A stretch of DNA of 64,000 nucleotides from Juglans regia. Taxonomy: Eukaryota; Streptophyta; Magnoliopsida; Fagales; Juglandaceae. A program made the translations under genes and the position numbers. This document shows positions 35,883 to 46,560 of the stretch, in pieces. Each line of letters starts with the position of its first letter. The stretch's first letter is position 1. The notes beneath the pieces are model-generated. The model was not told the DNA's origin, searched no databases, and saw only the letters and a list, made by a program, of their open reading frames with translations. The DNA lies in contig NC_049916.1 of assembly GCF_001411555.2 (NCBI RefSeq), forward strand, positions 4,154,001 to 4,218,000. Direction: 5' to 3'.

Positions 35883-37776
35883 AATATTTCAGACTCCTCT
35901 TCTTCTTCATCTCAAATCATTCCCCTTCCGATTCCTGAACTCACTTTATCTACTTCTCAAACACCTCTAAATCCTCCTCAAACTCCAGCCTCTTCATCTT
36001 CCCCTCCTCAAACTCCACCCTCATCACCTTCACCTCCACCTATCTCTCGTCCTCGCCGCCATACTACCCGGCCTTCCTATCTCCATGATTACATATGTCC
36101 CACCTTACACACAGAGCCCACGGCGTCTTCACCTGCTACAACGACTTCAGGTACTACTCATCCTTTATCTACTTTTCTTTCTTACTCTCGTTTTTCTCCC
36201 TCACATATTACTTATTTAAATGCTCTCACCTCTTGTGTTGAACCCTCATGCTATTCTGATGCTCTCAAACATTCTCATTGGTGCGAGGCAATGTCTACCG
36301 AGCTCCAGGCTCTGGAAGCTAACTCCACTTGGACTCTTAACCATCTTCCACCTGGTAAGAAACTCATTGGCTGTAAATGGGTTTTCAAAACCAAACTCAA
36401 AGCTGATGGATCCATTGAGAGATACAAAGCCCGACTGGTTGCCAAGGGCTACACTCAAGTTAAAGGACTTGACTACCATGAAACCTTTGCTCCGGTAGCC
36501 AAGATGACCACGGTCCGCTGCTTATTGACCATTGCTGCTAAAAAAAAATTGGATCATTCATCAGCTCGATGTCAACAACGCCTTCTTGCACGGTGATCTT
36601 GATGAAGAAGTCTACATGATCCCACCTCCTGGCTATTGCACTCAGGGGGAGACCCGTGTTTGTCGCCTCAGAAAATCTCTATATGGTCTCAAGCAAGCCT
36701 CCCGCAATTGGTTTTTTAAACTAACTACTGTGCTTCTTAATGCAGGTTTTCGTCAATCTCAAGCTGATCACTCCTTATTCACTCTTATTACTCACACCAG
36801 CATCACTATTGTTCTTGTTTATGTTGACGATATCTCAGTTGCTGGCAATGATCTTCCCCAAATTGAGTTTTTCAAGAATCATCTCTTCACTCACTTCAAA
36901 ACCAAGGATCTTGGCTCTCTGAAATTCTTCCTTGGTCTTGAAGTTGCTCGTTCTTCTGCAGGCATTTTTCTGAATCAGCGAAAATATGCTCTTGATATTC
37001 TTTCTGACAGTGGCCAACTTGGTGCCCAGACCGCCTCTTTTCCGATGGAACAACATTTGAAGCTTTCCAATGAAGATGGACCTCTACTTCCTGATCCTAG
37101 CATTTATCGTCGTCTAGTTGGTCGTCTCATTTACTTGACCATCACTCGACCTGACATTGTTTATGCCGTCAACATTCTTAGTCAGTTTATGCATGCTCCT
37201 CGTGTTCCCCATATGACTGCTGCTACGCGTGTTCTCCGCTACATCAAAGGGAGCCTCGGCCAAGGCATTTTTTTCTCCTCTTCCAGTACCACTCAGGTTA
37301 CAGCTTATACTGATTCTGATTGGGCCAGTTGCCCAACCACCCGTCGCTCCACCACAGGCTATTTCATCCAGCTCGGTACCAGTCCAATCTCGTGGCGCAC
37401 AAAAAAACAGACTACTGTTGCTCGTTCTTCCGCTGAAGCTGAATACCGCGCTATGGCTGTCACCACCTGTGAACTCACCTGGCTAAAGCAACTTCTCACT
37501 GATCTTGGCATTCCTCATCCCGAGCCTTTCCATCTCTACTGTGATAATCAGTATGCACTTCACATTGCTCACAATCCAGTGTTCCATGAACGTACCAAGC
37601 ATATTGAGATCGATTGCCACATCATTCGCGACAAAATTCGCTCCGGCCTCCTTAAAGCAATTCACACTTCTTCACATGAGCAAATTGCAGATATCTTCAC
37701 CAAAGCTTTAGGACAAGATCTTTTCCACCATCTCTCATGCAAGTTGGGCATTACGGATCTTCATGCGCCAACTTGA
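35883..37776 (+). pseudogene. Copia pol part 2: reverse transcriptase and RNase H
   Basis: After a Pro/Ser-rich linker, RT begins with WTLNHLPPGKKLIGCKWVFK and YKARLVAKGYTQ. A one-base shift at the A9 run (36540-36548) moves the frame. The rest is open to TGA at 37774-37776: [31 protein letters not shown], catalytic VYVDDI, then RNase H with [21 protein letters not shown] and [13 protein letters not shown], ending with [10 protein letters not shown]. All catalytic residues are present. Only the stop at 35880 and the homopolymer shift break pol. Confidence 0.92.
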
Positions 37777-37783
37777 GGGGGAG
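37773..37783 (+). other. Polypurine tract of the Copia element
   Basis: TTGAGGGGGAG immediately precedes the 3' LTR and overlaps the pol stop codon. Confidence 0.85.
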
Positions 37784-37985
37784 TATTGACAGAATCATCT
37801 CTTCCCATATTTTTAGATTGCACAAAATCAGGGATTTCTTAATTTTAGGCAACTGTTACAATAGTATAGTTTCCTTATATGTAAATTTCCATAATTAGTT
37901 TCATTGTACACTTATATATTTTGTAAAGCAGAATACAAAATCAATACACAGAATTATTCAAACTCTTTTTCCCTCTTGCTTAACA
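37784..37985 (+). repeat. 3' LTR of the Copia element
   Basis: I read all 202 bases as the same as the 5' LTR. It is followed by the second ATTCA. Confidence 0.9.
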
Positions 37986-38345
37986 ATTCACTTCAACTCA
38001 ACTCAATTCATCTCATCATTACAACCTTTTCAAATTCTCATACAAAATATAATAAATAATTCAACTTTTATTCTACTATTTATAAACTATATATCAACCG
38101 ATGAGAGAATATATAAATTTAATTATTTATATTTATCTTAACAATATGATATATCATAAATGGTTACTCATTTAAGTAATAGACACATAAATTCTCTTGG
38201 ATATGTATCAACAAGTGTGATGATGATGAAAACTTAGATTAATCGCATTAACGTGTTTTAGATACATCTTCTGGGGCATAGTAGGACCACGCGAATGAGA
38301 TGCTTTTGCGAGCTTTTCATGAAGGTTTCCTTATTAGCTATTAGG

Positions 38346-38873
38346 TCCGGTTTGGATTAGGGGGCTACCCGCACCATATGACTAAAGGTAATCTCCTTCC
38401 TGCACTTGCTTCTGCCCCACATGGGCCGTGAGGGTGGGGTTTCACGTCCCCAACCCCCCCCCCCCCAAGCACCTAGTAATGGGGATGGACTCTCAATCCG
38501 TCTTGCCTCTCGCCTATTTTAATAATAGACTACAATTTATTACATTTAAAAATTGTTTTTAGGTTCAAAAGTGATCAAAAATATATTTTTAAACTCAAAT
38601 TATAAATTTATTAATATATTTACTACAAATTATAAAATATATTTGTAGTCACTTTATTATACTACAACTTACATAAATTATTAAGTAAAAGTTATACTTA
38701 ATATATATTAATATATTTATATATAGTAAAAATAATAAATATTTATATAAAAAAAATTTGGGTGCAGGGCTGGGGGCGAAGCAGGGCAGGGACCCACTAG
38801 GGCCATACCGGCCCCCACCCCAGCACCCTGCAGGGCAGGGCAGCAGGGTATAGGACTCTACTACCCACCCCTA
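38346..38873. mobile_element. Non-autonomous element with AT-rich core and GC-rich ends
   Basis: Flanked by GTTTGGATT on both sides, a 9-bp direct repeat that is also the expected left end of the MITE starting at 38874. Ends are AGGGGGCTACCCGC and CTACTACCCACCCCTA, roughly inverted. Subterminal parts are GC-rich (C14 run near 38453; GGGCAGGG words near 38780 and 38835), and the core 38520-38755 is nearly all A/T. Confidence 0.5.
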
Positions 38874-39210
38874 GTTTGGATTGTAAGATTGTCTCATTTC
38901 ATCTCAATTCATTTTATCTCATCATATAATCATAACATATAAATATTACAAGCATAAACATTTTTTAATTTCAAATTTTTAAATTTCTGATCTAATCATT
39001 ATAATTTTTCCAAACTTCCAAATAGAACATAAAAAATAATTCAATTTTTTCAAATACTAAAATAAAAATTATATTACAAAATTATATTCTATCAATATTT
39101 TAATTTTATAATATTTTAATTTATTTATTTTTTTCAAAATCCTATCAAATATCTTAATTCAAATCATTTTATTATTACTTATAAATTATTTAATTATTAT
39201 TTATAAATTT
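38874..39210. mobile_element. MITE copy
   Basis: Begins GTTTGGATTGTAAGATTGTCTCATTTCATCTCAATTC; the core has AAAAAATAATTCAATTTTTTCAAA. The left end was targeted by the element at 38346-38873. Confidence 0.6.
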
Positions 39211-39436
39211 CTGATCATTCTTAACATGCAAACGACGGTTTCAAATCCCTCCGTGTAGCCTCCTCGAGGACTGTGCGTATGATAATTCTTACGCAAGGAT
39301 TTTCGATGCCAAGGCCAAGAGCTCTCCGAAAATTGAAATTTCTTTGGTTTTAAATCACAAATTCATAGGCTTGACCGTCAATACCTCTCCACACGTATTT
39401 TTGTTCTGAATCCTTCCTTAAATACGCCTAGTTTAC

Positions 39437-39625
39437 TTTTACATTTCTTCTTAATTCATCTTATTTCATTTACTCATTATAATTTTCTTAAATTCTCACT
39501 TAAAATAAAATAAACAATTCAATTTTTTAAATTTAAAAATTAATATTAAAATAATATATTTTAATAATATTTTATTCAATTTTTAATTTTAATTTCAACG
39601 CATTTTATCTCTTCCGCAAAACAAA
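39437..39625. mobile_element. MITE copy
   Basis: CTTCTTAATTCATCTTATTTCAT to CATTTTATCTCTTCCGCAAAACAAACGAGA with the shared core; it abuts the next copy in inverse orientation. Confidence 0.6.
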
Positions 39626-39835
39626 CGAGACAAATATCGTTTGATTGAAATTAGATGAGTTGAGATAAAAGATAAAAATTAAATAAAATATTGTTAAAAT
39701 ATATTTCTAAAATTTTATTTTTGTTTTAAAATTTTAAAAATATGAAATTAATTATTTTATTTTATATAAAATTTTAAAAAAATTAAAATAATAAAATGAG
39801 ATTACTTGTAAAAACAAACGAGAACATACTGTCAT
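39626..39835. mobile_element. MITE copy, inverted relative to its neighbour
   Basis: Begins TCGTTTGATTGAAATTAGATGAGTTGAGATAAAAG and ends ATGAGATTACTTGTAAAAACAAACGAGA. Confidence 0.6.
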
Positions 39836-40045
39836 ACAATTTGAAGCAAAATTGGTACTTTTTCCTTTCTGGAAAATTAAGAAGGAACTTTGTTGGGCAT
39901 AAAAACCATCATATTAGTAGGCCCAACAAAGGGCCCAAAGCATACTGAAGCCCATCCCAATAAAAGTGATGAGACAAAATGAGATAAAGGGATCCTACTA
40001 TCTTAGTTGAGAAGGAACATAAAGCCCTTAGCTCATCGTTGCAAG
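39836..40045. other. No gene seen
   Basis: Short spacer between MITEs; GGCCCAACAAAGGGCCCAAAG is locally GC-rich. No coding signal. Confidence 0.4.
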
Positions 40046-40235
40046 TTGATTATGTTCGTTTGGATAGTGAAAGTGTTTTGTTTTATCTCATTTTATCATT
40101 ATATTTTTTTTTAAAATTTTCATACAAAATATAATAAATAACTCAATTTTTTCAAATTTCAAAATAATAATATTAAAATAATATTTTATTTAACTTTTAA
40201 CTTTAATCTCAACTCACTATTCAAACAGCACATAA
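40046..40235. mobile_element. MITE copy with good ends
   Basis: Left CGTTTGGATAGTGAAAGTG; right CAACTCACTATTCAAACAGCA. Approximate inverse complements around the standard core. Confidence 0.65.
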
Positions 40236-41197
40236 GGAAAATAATATAAAGCAAAGAGATAAGACAAGATGAAGAAGGGGGTGTTGGCTAAAAGGGAAGG
40301 GTGGCAATATATGTTAGGATCCGTAAATTCGATATGAATATACATAAAATAAGCGGATTTGTGTTTAATATAAATAGATTTGGGATAAAATGAATTGACC
40401 CGATAAGACACTATAAATAAAGAGATCAATTCTAAGTCTACCCATAATTAACTCATATAACACGAATAAATCATATTTTTAAATTCTATATAAGTTTAGT
40501 TTTATATGCATTTATTAATGTTGGAATGTAATATTAATATTAGTATTTAACTACTTAATATCTCAAATTATTAAACTTTTTTTTGTTAATATGGTATATA
40601 TTTTATGAAAATATAAACTTTCTTATATATTATTAGTTTGGATATTAATCATAAAATATTTTATCATGAATCCAAAAGTAATCGTGAATGATTCATATAA
40701 TTATCATTATATTATACATGAAATTATATTAATCGGGTTAAAAAATAAATATGTGGATTAACTCAACTCATTTACATGAAAAGGGTCGTGTCCAAGCTAA
40801 CCCAATAAAAGTTAATTTTAAATAGATTATGTGGACCTTGTTGTGTCACCTGCTAATTAAATGAGTTGCATTAGGATTTTAGGGTTTGACTCATTTAATC
40901 AAACAAGTAGTATTTGAATTGACCCATATAATCTAGTATCCATGACTTGACACGAGGAATACCACCTAAAGATGAATTGTCACCCCTAAAAAGGATTAGA
41001 CACAACCAAGGCAGAGAATTCTAGTAGGATCTCTTCTCCTTCAACTTCACATTCTCTCCTTTTCCACCTCAATTATTGTGGTAACAAAAAGCGGTAACAG
41101 AAAGCGAAGTAAGATTATGAGAGCTTATATAATCATCATATATAGTGATCATCATGTATAGTGAGTTCCCCTGCAAAAGATCCATGGATATAGATCT
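40236..41197. other. No gene seen
   Basis: AT-rich. Words such as AACTCATATAACACGAATAAAT, GGGTCGTGTCCAAGCTAACCC and GTATCCATGACTTGACACG suggest an old Gypsy LTR-like or similar repeat, but no pair of copies is present to prove it. Confidence 0.35.
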
Positions 41198-41400
41198 TAG
41201 GCCCTGTTTGGCTATAAGAAGTATTTTATCTCATCTCATCATTATAACTTTCTAAATTTTCACACAAAATATAATAAACAATTCAATTTTTTTAAATCTC
41301 AAAACAATAATAATATTAAAAAATAATATTCTAATAAAATTTTATTTAATTTTTATATCAACTCATCTAAACTCAACTCACTATTCAAACCGTACCAGTG
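41198..41400. mobile_element. MITE copy with good ends
   Basis: Left GGCCCTGTTTGGCTATAAGAAG, right CTCAACTCACTATTCAAACCGTACC, with ATCTCATCTCATCATTATAAC and the shared core between. Confidence 0.65.
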
Positions 41401-42406
41401 TCAAATCATGTGAATCTTGGTGTCTCCCTCTTTTCTTATATTTTCTGCACTTTATTACAATACAAGGCATGAATAAACATTCCAAACACATCTCAACCAT
41501 CATCAACCACCATCGTGGATAGTTGATACCCAATAGTGACAAAAAAAATTATCAAGAAATTTGAATCTAGAATCTTATATAGAGAATGATATATCTATAA
41601 CTCTTTTACAATTATTTTATAATTTTTTTAAAATCAACTATGGTAATTGTGACACTTCACTAAAAAATAATTTTACTTTTACCTAACTACCATTTACTTT
41701 AAATAAAATGGCAAAATAGTTATAGACTAATTATAAATTCATCGTTATATAATATGGATTGTGTATAATGTAAAAACCTTTAAATAACATTTATCTTCAT
41801 CTTACAATGATTTGTCTCGTACATAAATATCAATTATCAATGAATAGTGCTATTTTCCTTGATATCCAATTGTTATTAACATTGTGTCATGTTATATATT
41901 TTTTACTATTTTAACGATGAGATGACAAGACATAAAGCTCAATTTATGCTTCAAATCAAAATATTAAGTAATAGTCCTATTACTCATATTTATGTTACAA
42001 AATAGAAAAAGAAGTGTTTTTTTTTTTCTTATTGTTTTTTAACTGCTTAACATAAGAGCATTGACATTAATTTTTGTAAAACATCTAGGCAGTTGAAGTT
42101 TAAAGAATGTGAACAAGATTTCATGAAAATTGGCTTAGGTAAAAGTTAGCTAAAATTCCCAATAAATTTGATTGGTACTGTAACACAACTAAGTAAAATT
42201 TCATTACTAAATGTGTGATATATGAATGATAAGTAGAATAATTCTTTTAGTTTAGTAATATTAAAAAAAATAAAAATAAAAAAATAAAAAATCAAGTGTG
42301 GTGTGTGGTGTAAGGATGATGAGTAGATTAGCTCATTAAAAAAAATCCTATAGTTAAATTTGACTAAATTTTTATCTAAAGAAGTACTACAACTACAAAA
42401 AGATTT
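41401..42406. other. No gene seen
   Basis: AT-rich flank of the large Gypsy element; no coding block. Confidence 0.45.
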
Positions 42407-43068
42407 TTTTGATATCGTGTTTCGCAGGTCTGGACAACTACACGCTGGCAGCGATCGAACTCTTCCCTGCACGGAGGAGAAGGGGATCTTGGAGTCCGTT
42501 GTACCTCCGACGCTTAAGTTAGTTTTAATGTAGGAGATGAAAAGATAAAATAATAGTAGAGATATGTGTAGATGTTAACTTGCTTGTTAATTGCCGAAGG
42601 CGTCTACTTATACATGTCAGTCTGGTCTCCATGGTAGTGGGGTGTTGCTTTTTAGGAGATTGGATATTAATGATGTCCACTTGTTGTGTCCTAGGCCGCA
42701 TTGAATGCGGCGTGCCTTCTTCCCTAAGTGTCTTTTATTCCATTAATGCACGGTGTGAACTGCCTTAGATATTCCTGGGTTGCATTGAATGTGGCAAACA
42801 TTTTCCTTTAAGTCTCTCAATGCCACATTAATGTAAGGGTGCATGACCCTACACATTTCTGGGTTGCATTGAATGCGACATCCCTTCTTCCTTAAGTCTT
42901 TCTCATGTTTTCTAATTGGGCTTTCGACGTGTGCTCAACCCAACCTAGATCTTATGCCCGAGTCCTGACCCAAGTCCTCCCAAAACACTCAGCCCTGCCC
43001 AGACCTCACATCTGGGCTTCGACTCGGGCCTTTCTCTTGGTCCGGCCCAGGGAATAACTCCCTTCATA
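42407..43068 (-). repeat. 3' LTR of the Tat-type element
   Basis: It aligns over its whole length with 59075-59730; shared words include AAGTTAGTTTTAATG, GGTAGTGGGGTGTTGCTTT, GATGTCCACTTG and the CATTGAATG repeats. The outermost bases have decayed (TTTTGATATCG against TGTTGATGTCG). Confidence 0.85.
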
Positions 43069-43638
43069 GTATCCCACGAATTTTCATTACACTTGTGGAT
43101 TGGAAATTATGAAAAAGTTTTTTTATATCCCTATGAATTCGAACTGATGGGGCTTTTATGGTAGTCTCCACCCCGTGTTGGAATGATGGAGGACAGTGAT
43201 ATCCACTCGTGCACATTCACCCGTTCACCTTCTCCAGATTATTGGGATGCAAAATGATCCCTAGATGCGTCTCCTCCCCTATGAGTAGAGCTAATGATTT
43301 GTTCCTGCCCCCATTAATTGAAGTTGGCTCCTCGATTAGACTCATGTTCTTATGCGCATCGTTTGGGATTGGTTCATGTGACGTACGCGCCCTATTGGTG
43401 ACTTTTGATCCGATTTCCCACGGCTGATGCATCCTTTCAGATTTCGTGCTACCGTTTTAGAAGTCCAGGCATCCCCTCGCACTATTTAAGCCCATTACTT
43501 CCTTATTCTTCTCTCATCTACCTTTTTTTTATTATTATTTTTATTTGTATTTCAATCTTCTCCTTAATCTTCTTCCTTGGACCTTCATCCTCTTTCATTC
43601 TCAAAACTTCAAATTTCTAACCTCTTATTCCTTCTGCC
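43069..43638 (+). promoter_or_regulatory. Possible promoter and leader of the opposite-strand ORF
   Basis: CACTATTTAAGCCC (43480-43493) is a TATA-like site about 150 bp upstream of the ATG at 43639, followed by a pyrimidine-rich leader. This would drive transcription opposite to the element. Only sequence resemblance supports it. Confidence 0.35.
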
Positions 43639-46560
43639 ATGACTAACTGAGGTGATACTAAAACTTGTTTCAACTATTTTGCTGGGAAACGGTGGATGTC
43701 CACCGTGACTAGTGACGACCTTTGTGCATACCGTAGGTTATACAATATACCTCCAGATACCGTTCTAGAGGTTCTTGGTCCTCGCATCACTGCGGTGGAT
43801 GTTGATGGACTAGTGACATGAGTTGCTCTCTACCCCTTTATATTCTCCAACGGACTGCGGTTGCCATTCTGCCACCCTGTTAGGGACATTTTGGACTTTC
43901 TGGGATCGGCCTTGGTGCAACTCAATCTCAATGCCTGGCTTTTTATGATGGCCATTTGTATTGCCTTTCAGATAGCCCTTGGTGGTTCCTAGGAGGACTA
44001 TCCTGATTTGATAACTCAAGAGTTTTTGTCAGTGTATCGCATCAACCGGCTCGACGGGAACATCTGCAGTTTCCAATCCCATTCTTCATAGAAACGCTTT
44101 GTCTCCCTAGAGAAGTGTCATTCTTCCATAAAAGAGTGGCAACGGCGTTTCTTCTTTGTGTCTAGTTTGGGCTGGGAGTTCCTAGAAGAGGAGTTGGAAG
44201 GTCGGGAGTTCTCAATCCGAGCGGTCTGGGCCAAAGTGCCAAGTTCCAAATCTCTTTCCATTAAACTGTTGGAGAGAGAAGTACTTAGAGTTGCCACCGT
44301 GATGTCCTGGGCGGCGGCTCACCCCGCCCTTTTCAAGTCTAATATGTTTCTAACAGATATAAACATTTGGCGCTACATTACGCTTCCTCATCGTTCGCAT
44401 GTGATCGATTGGGAGTTCTTGATGGTTCCTCCTTCCCTTTAGGGAAAAATATCGAGCTACCTCTCCACCAGAAGGTGATCGAGGGAAGCAGCCAAGAACA
44501 AACGAAAGCACCTCTAGGTCTGCTCGCCCTGGGGCTGGGGGCCCTCACCCTTGTCCTTCCTGGCCATCCCAAACTGCCCCATCTGCCTGTAGTCACGGCT
44601 AGCCTTTTGGTTCATCGTTCAGCCCGCCAGCGGGGTCTCCTTTCAGTGAGTATGGTGCTCCTTGCTCGACATCTCGAGCACAAGGTTACAGGACCCCCGG
44701 GGGTTCCCGCCCAAGTTCTAAGGTTCCTGCCCAAAGGGCCTTTGAGAGTTCCATGCATCCATCTTCATCGGGCCCCCCTCGCAAGGGGGAGCGCAGTTTT
44801 CATCGAGCTGCTCCAACAACAAGTTCCTTTACTACCCGCCAAGTCCCACCGGAAGGTCTTCCAATAGGTAGCATTTTTTAGATTTGGTAAACTATGACAT
44901 TCTTTTCTTCTTGTTATGCTCTGTGAGTCAATTTTCTTTTTCTTTCAGGTTCTGCTGGGGAAGATGAGATGGATGACATTGCCATTGCCTTCCTCTTCTC
45001 CCAAAACATTAAACAATCCAGCCACTCATGATTTTGGTCCAATGATGGGAGCTTTTCCTTCGTTCAAGGAAAGGCTTAAACAGGTGGAGCTTCCCCGACT
45101 TGAGCCGCCAGTTAATGGGCCAACTCCCTTCAAGGAAAGGCTCGCCCAGGTGGAGGCTGCCTTTGGTGAATGCTTGACGACGCCCCCTGTATCTCCTCTA
45201 GAGTCCTTGGGTCTGCTTCCCCCGAGTTTCTCTGAAGTTCTCGAGTCGACAGGTCTTGACACCACTCCTGGTACATCTTCTGCAACGGCTATGGAGGCCA
45301 CCTTTTTTGGAGCCGTGGAGCCAACCCCTCAGAAAATTGTGGAACCGAACTCCCAGGAGGTTATGGAATCGACCCTCTAGGAGGTTGTGGAGCCAACCTC
45401 CCAAGAGGTCCCGACCTCTTCAGAGATCTTGGAGCCAACCCATCCCCCTGTTTCCGAGCTGGGCACGCTGGCGGTTACGGGGGTGATTCCTTCTTCAGTT
45501 TCTGAGCCGATCCTTTCGATCGCTCCTGATGTGATCCCTCCTCATTCAACCTCTTAGGTAGTTGTTCTTGTATCCCTTGCTCGGACTCCTCCTTCTTCTA
45601 CCATTGTCTCATGCCTTATTGATTATTTGTCTCAAGAATCTACGGTTCCCCAAGTCGAGGCAAATTCTCCAAGCCGTGCATACATCATCCTGGTGGAGGA
45701 TAGCTCTTCGCCTGCATCCCCCCCGACTGGGAATGGTTCTGACCGTTCTGAGGCTCCCTAGGGTGAAACTTTTGATCAAGGCAGGGAGGAGTCTAGCTTA
45801 CCGTCTGTGCCTCCTTGGACTGTTCTTCCATTGGTGTGTGTAGGGTCCTCTTCCCCTCCTGAGGGAGCTAAGCCACGAGATACAGGACCAGGTTTCAAGA
45901 AGGCCTGGCGAAATCAACTATGGCACAGGCTCGGAAGGTGAAAGATCATCAGATTCGAATGAAGGACCTGTAGATAATGCTGAAAGGTAAGGAGATCCAG
46001 TTGAGGGATCTGGAGATCAAGGAGAAGGATCTAGAGATCACTTCAAAGGCTCAGGAGTTGCAATCCTTTAGGAAGGAGCTCAACGACCTTTAGGAGAAGT
46101 TTAAACTCCTTCTTGCTAAAAATGGAAATGCTTGGGAGGAGGTTAGGAAGCTGGAGCGCGAGCTAGAGTATGCCCGGGAAGAGTTGAAAAAGTACCAAGG
46201 GGCAGTCGAGATGCTGGCGAGAAATAAGAGGCATTCCACCAAGGAGCATTCTCATCTTCTTCATAAGTACATCGGGATTACCATGTCGACGCAGAAACTA
46301 AGGGCTTCTGCTCGGTGACTCCGACTCGAAGCTACCCGGTTGGAGTCTTCTTTAGAGGTTGATCGGCAGTGGGCATATCTCATTGAGTCTCAACTCATAT
46401 TGGCTCCTGCCCTCCGTAATGATGCTTGGTTCAATGGGTACAAGGTCTTGAGCACCTGCGAGACTAACTAAAGGAAGACCCCGAGACTCACCTTCAAACT
46501 TCGATCTTTAAACACTCCCTCTGGATTGCAGGTCTTATCGCCATATGAAGACTTTAGGTA
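43639..46560 (+). pseudogene. Tat-element opposite-strand accessory ORF (putative 'gypsy type transposon' protein)
   Basis: A long decayed gene on the plus strand. The N-terminal domain contains TSDDLCAYRRLYNIPPDTVLE, LYPFIFSNGLRLPFC, VRDILDFLG and SIKEWQRRFFFVSSLGWEF; from memory this is the plant family Pfam names Transposase_28 (putative gypsy type transposon). A Ser/Pro-rich middle follows. An 81-nt GT-AG intron (44868-44948) joins LPIG to SAGEDEMDDI in frame. A C-terminal coiled coil lies at 45900-46500 (RKVKDHQIRMKDL, KEIQLRDLEIKEKDLEI, EEVRKLERELEYAREELKKY). Stops include codon 4 and several more. It sits between integrase and the 3' LTR, the place where Tat elements such as Grande carry an antisense gene. 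Function of the family is unknown to me. Confidence 0.7.
44868..44948 (+). other. Predicted intron of the accessory ORF
   Basis: Donor CCAATAG|GTAGCA and acceptor TTTTTCTTTCAG|GTTCTG. Splicing keeps the Ser-rich frame (about 75 codons open upstream) joined to the acidic GEDEMDD segment; phase 1. Confidence 0.6.

Larger units (their letters stand above)
33389..37985 (+). mobile_element. Complete but disabled Ty1/Copia retrotransposon
   Basis: A 4.6-kb element with two 202-bp LTRs that I read as identical, an initiator-Met-type primer-binding site, gag-pol and a polypurine tract. It is flanked by the 5-bp duplication ATTCA (33384-33388 and 37986-37990). Five lesions disrupt the single gag-pol frame: a frameshift near 33855, TGA at 34359, TAA at 34584, TAG at 35880 and a frameshift at an A9 run (36540-36548). 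Short LTRs and the gag start suggest a small-LTR lineage; I cannot name it surely. Confidence 0.92.
33363..38075. mobile_element. MITE copy split by the Copia insertion
   Basis: The left piece (33363-33388) reads GGTCTCGTTTGTATTCAAAATTCA. The right piece begins at 37986 with ATTCACTTCAACTCAACTCA, then ATTCATCTCATCATTACAACC and ATAATAAATAATTCAACTTT. Removing the Copia and one ATTCA rejoins a normal left end of the family, so the MITE is older than the Copia insertion. Confidence 0.7.
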
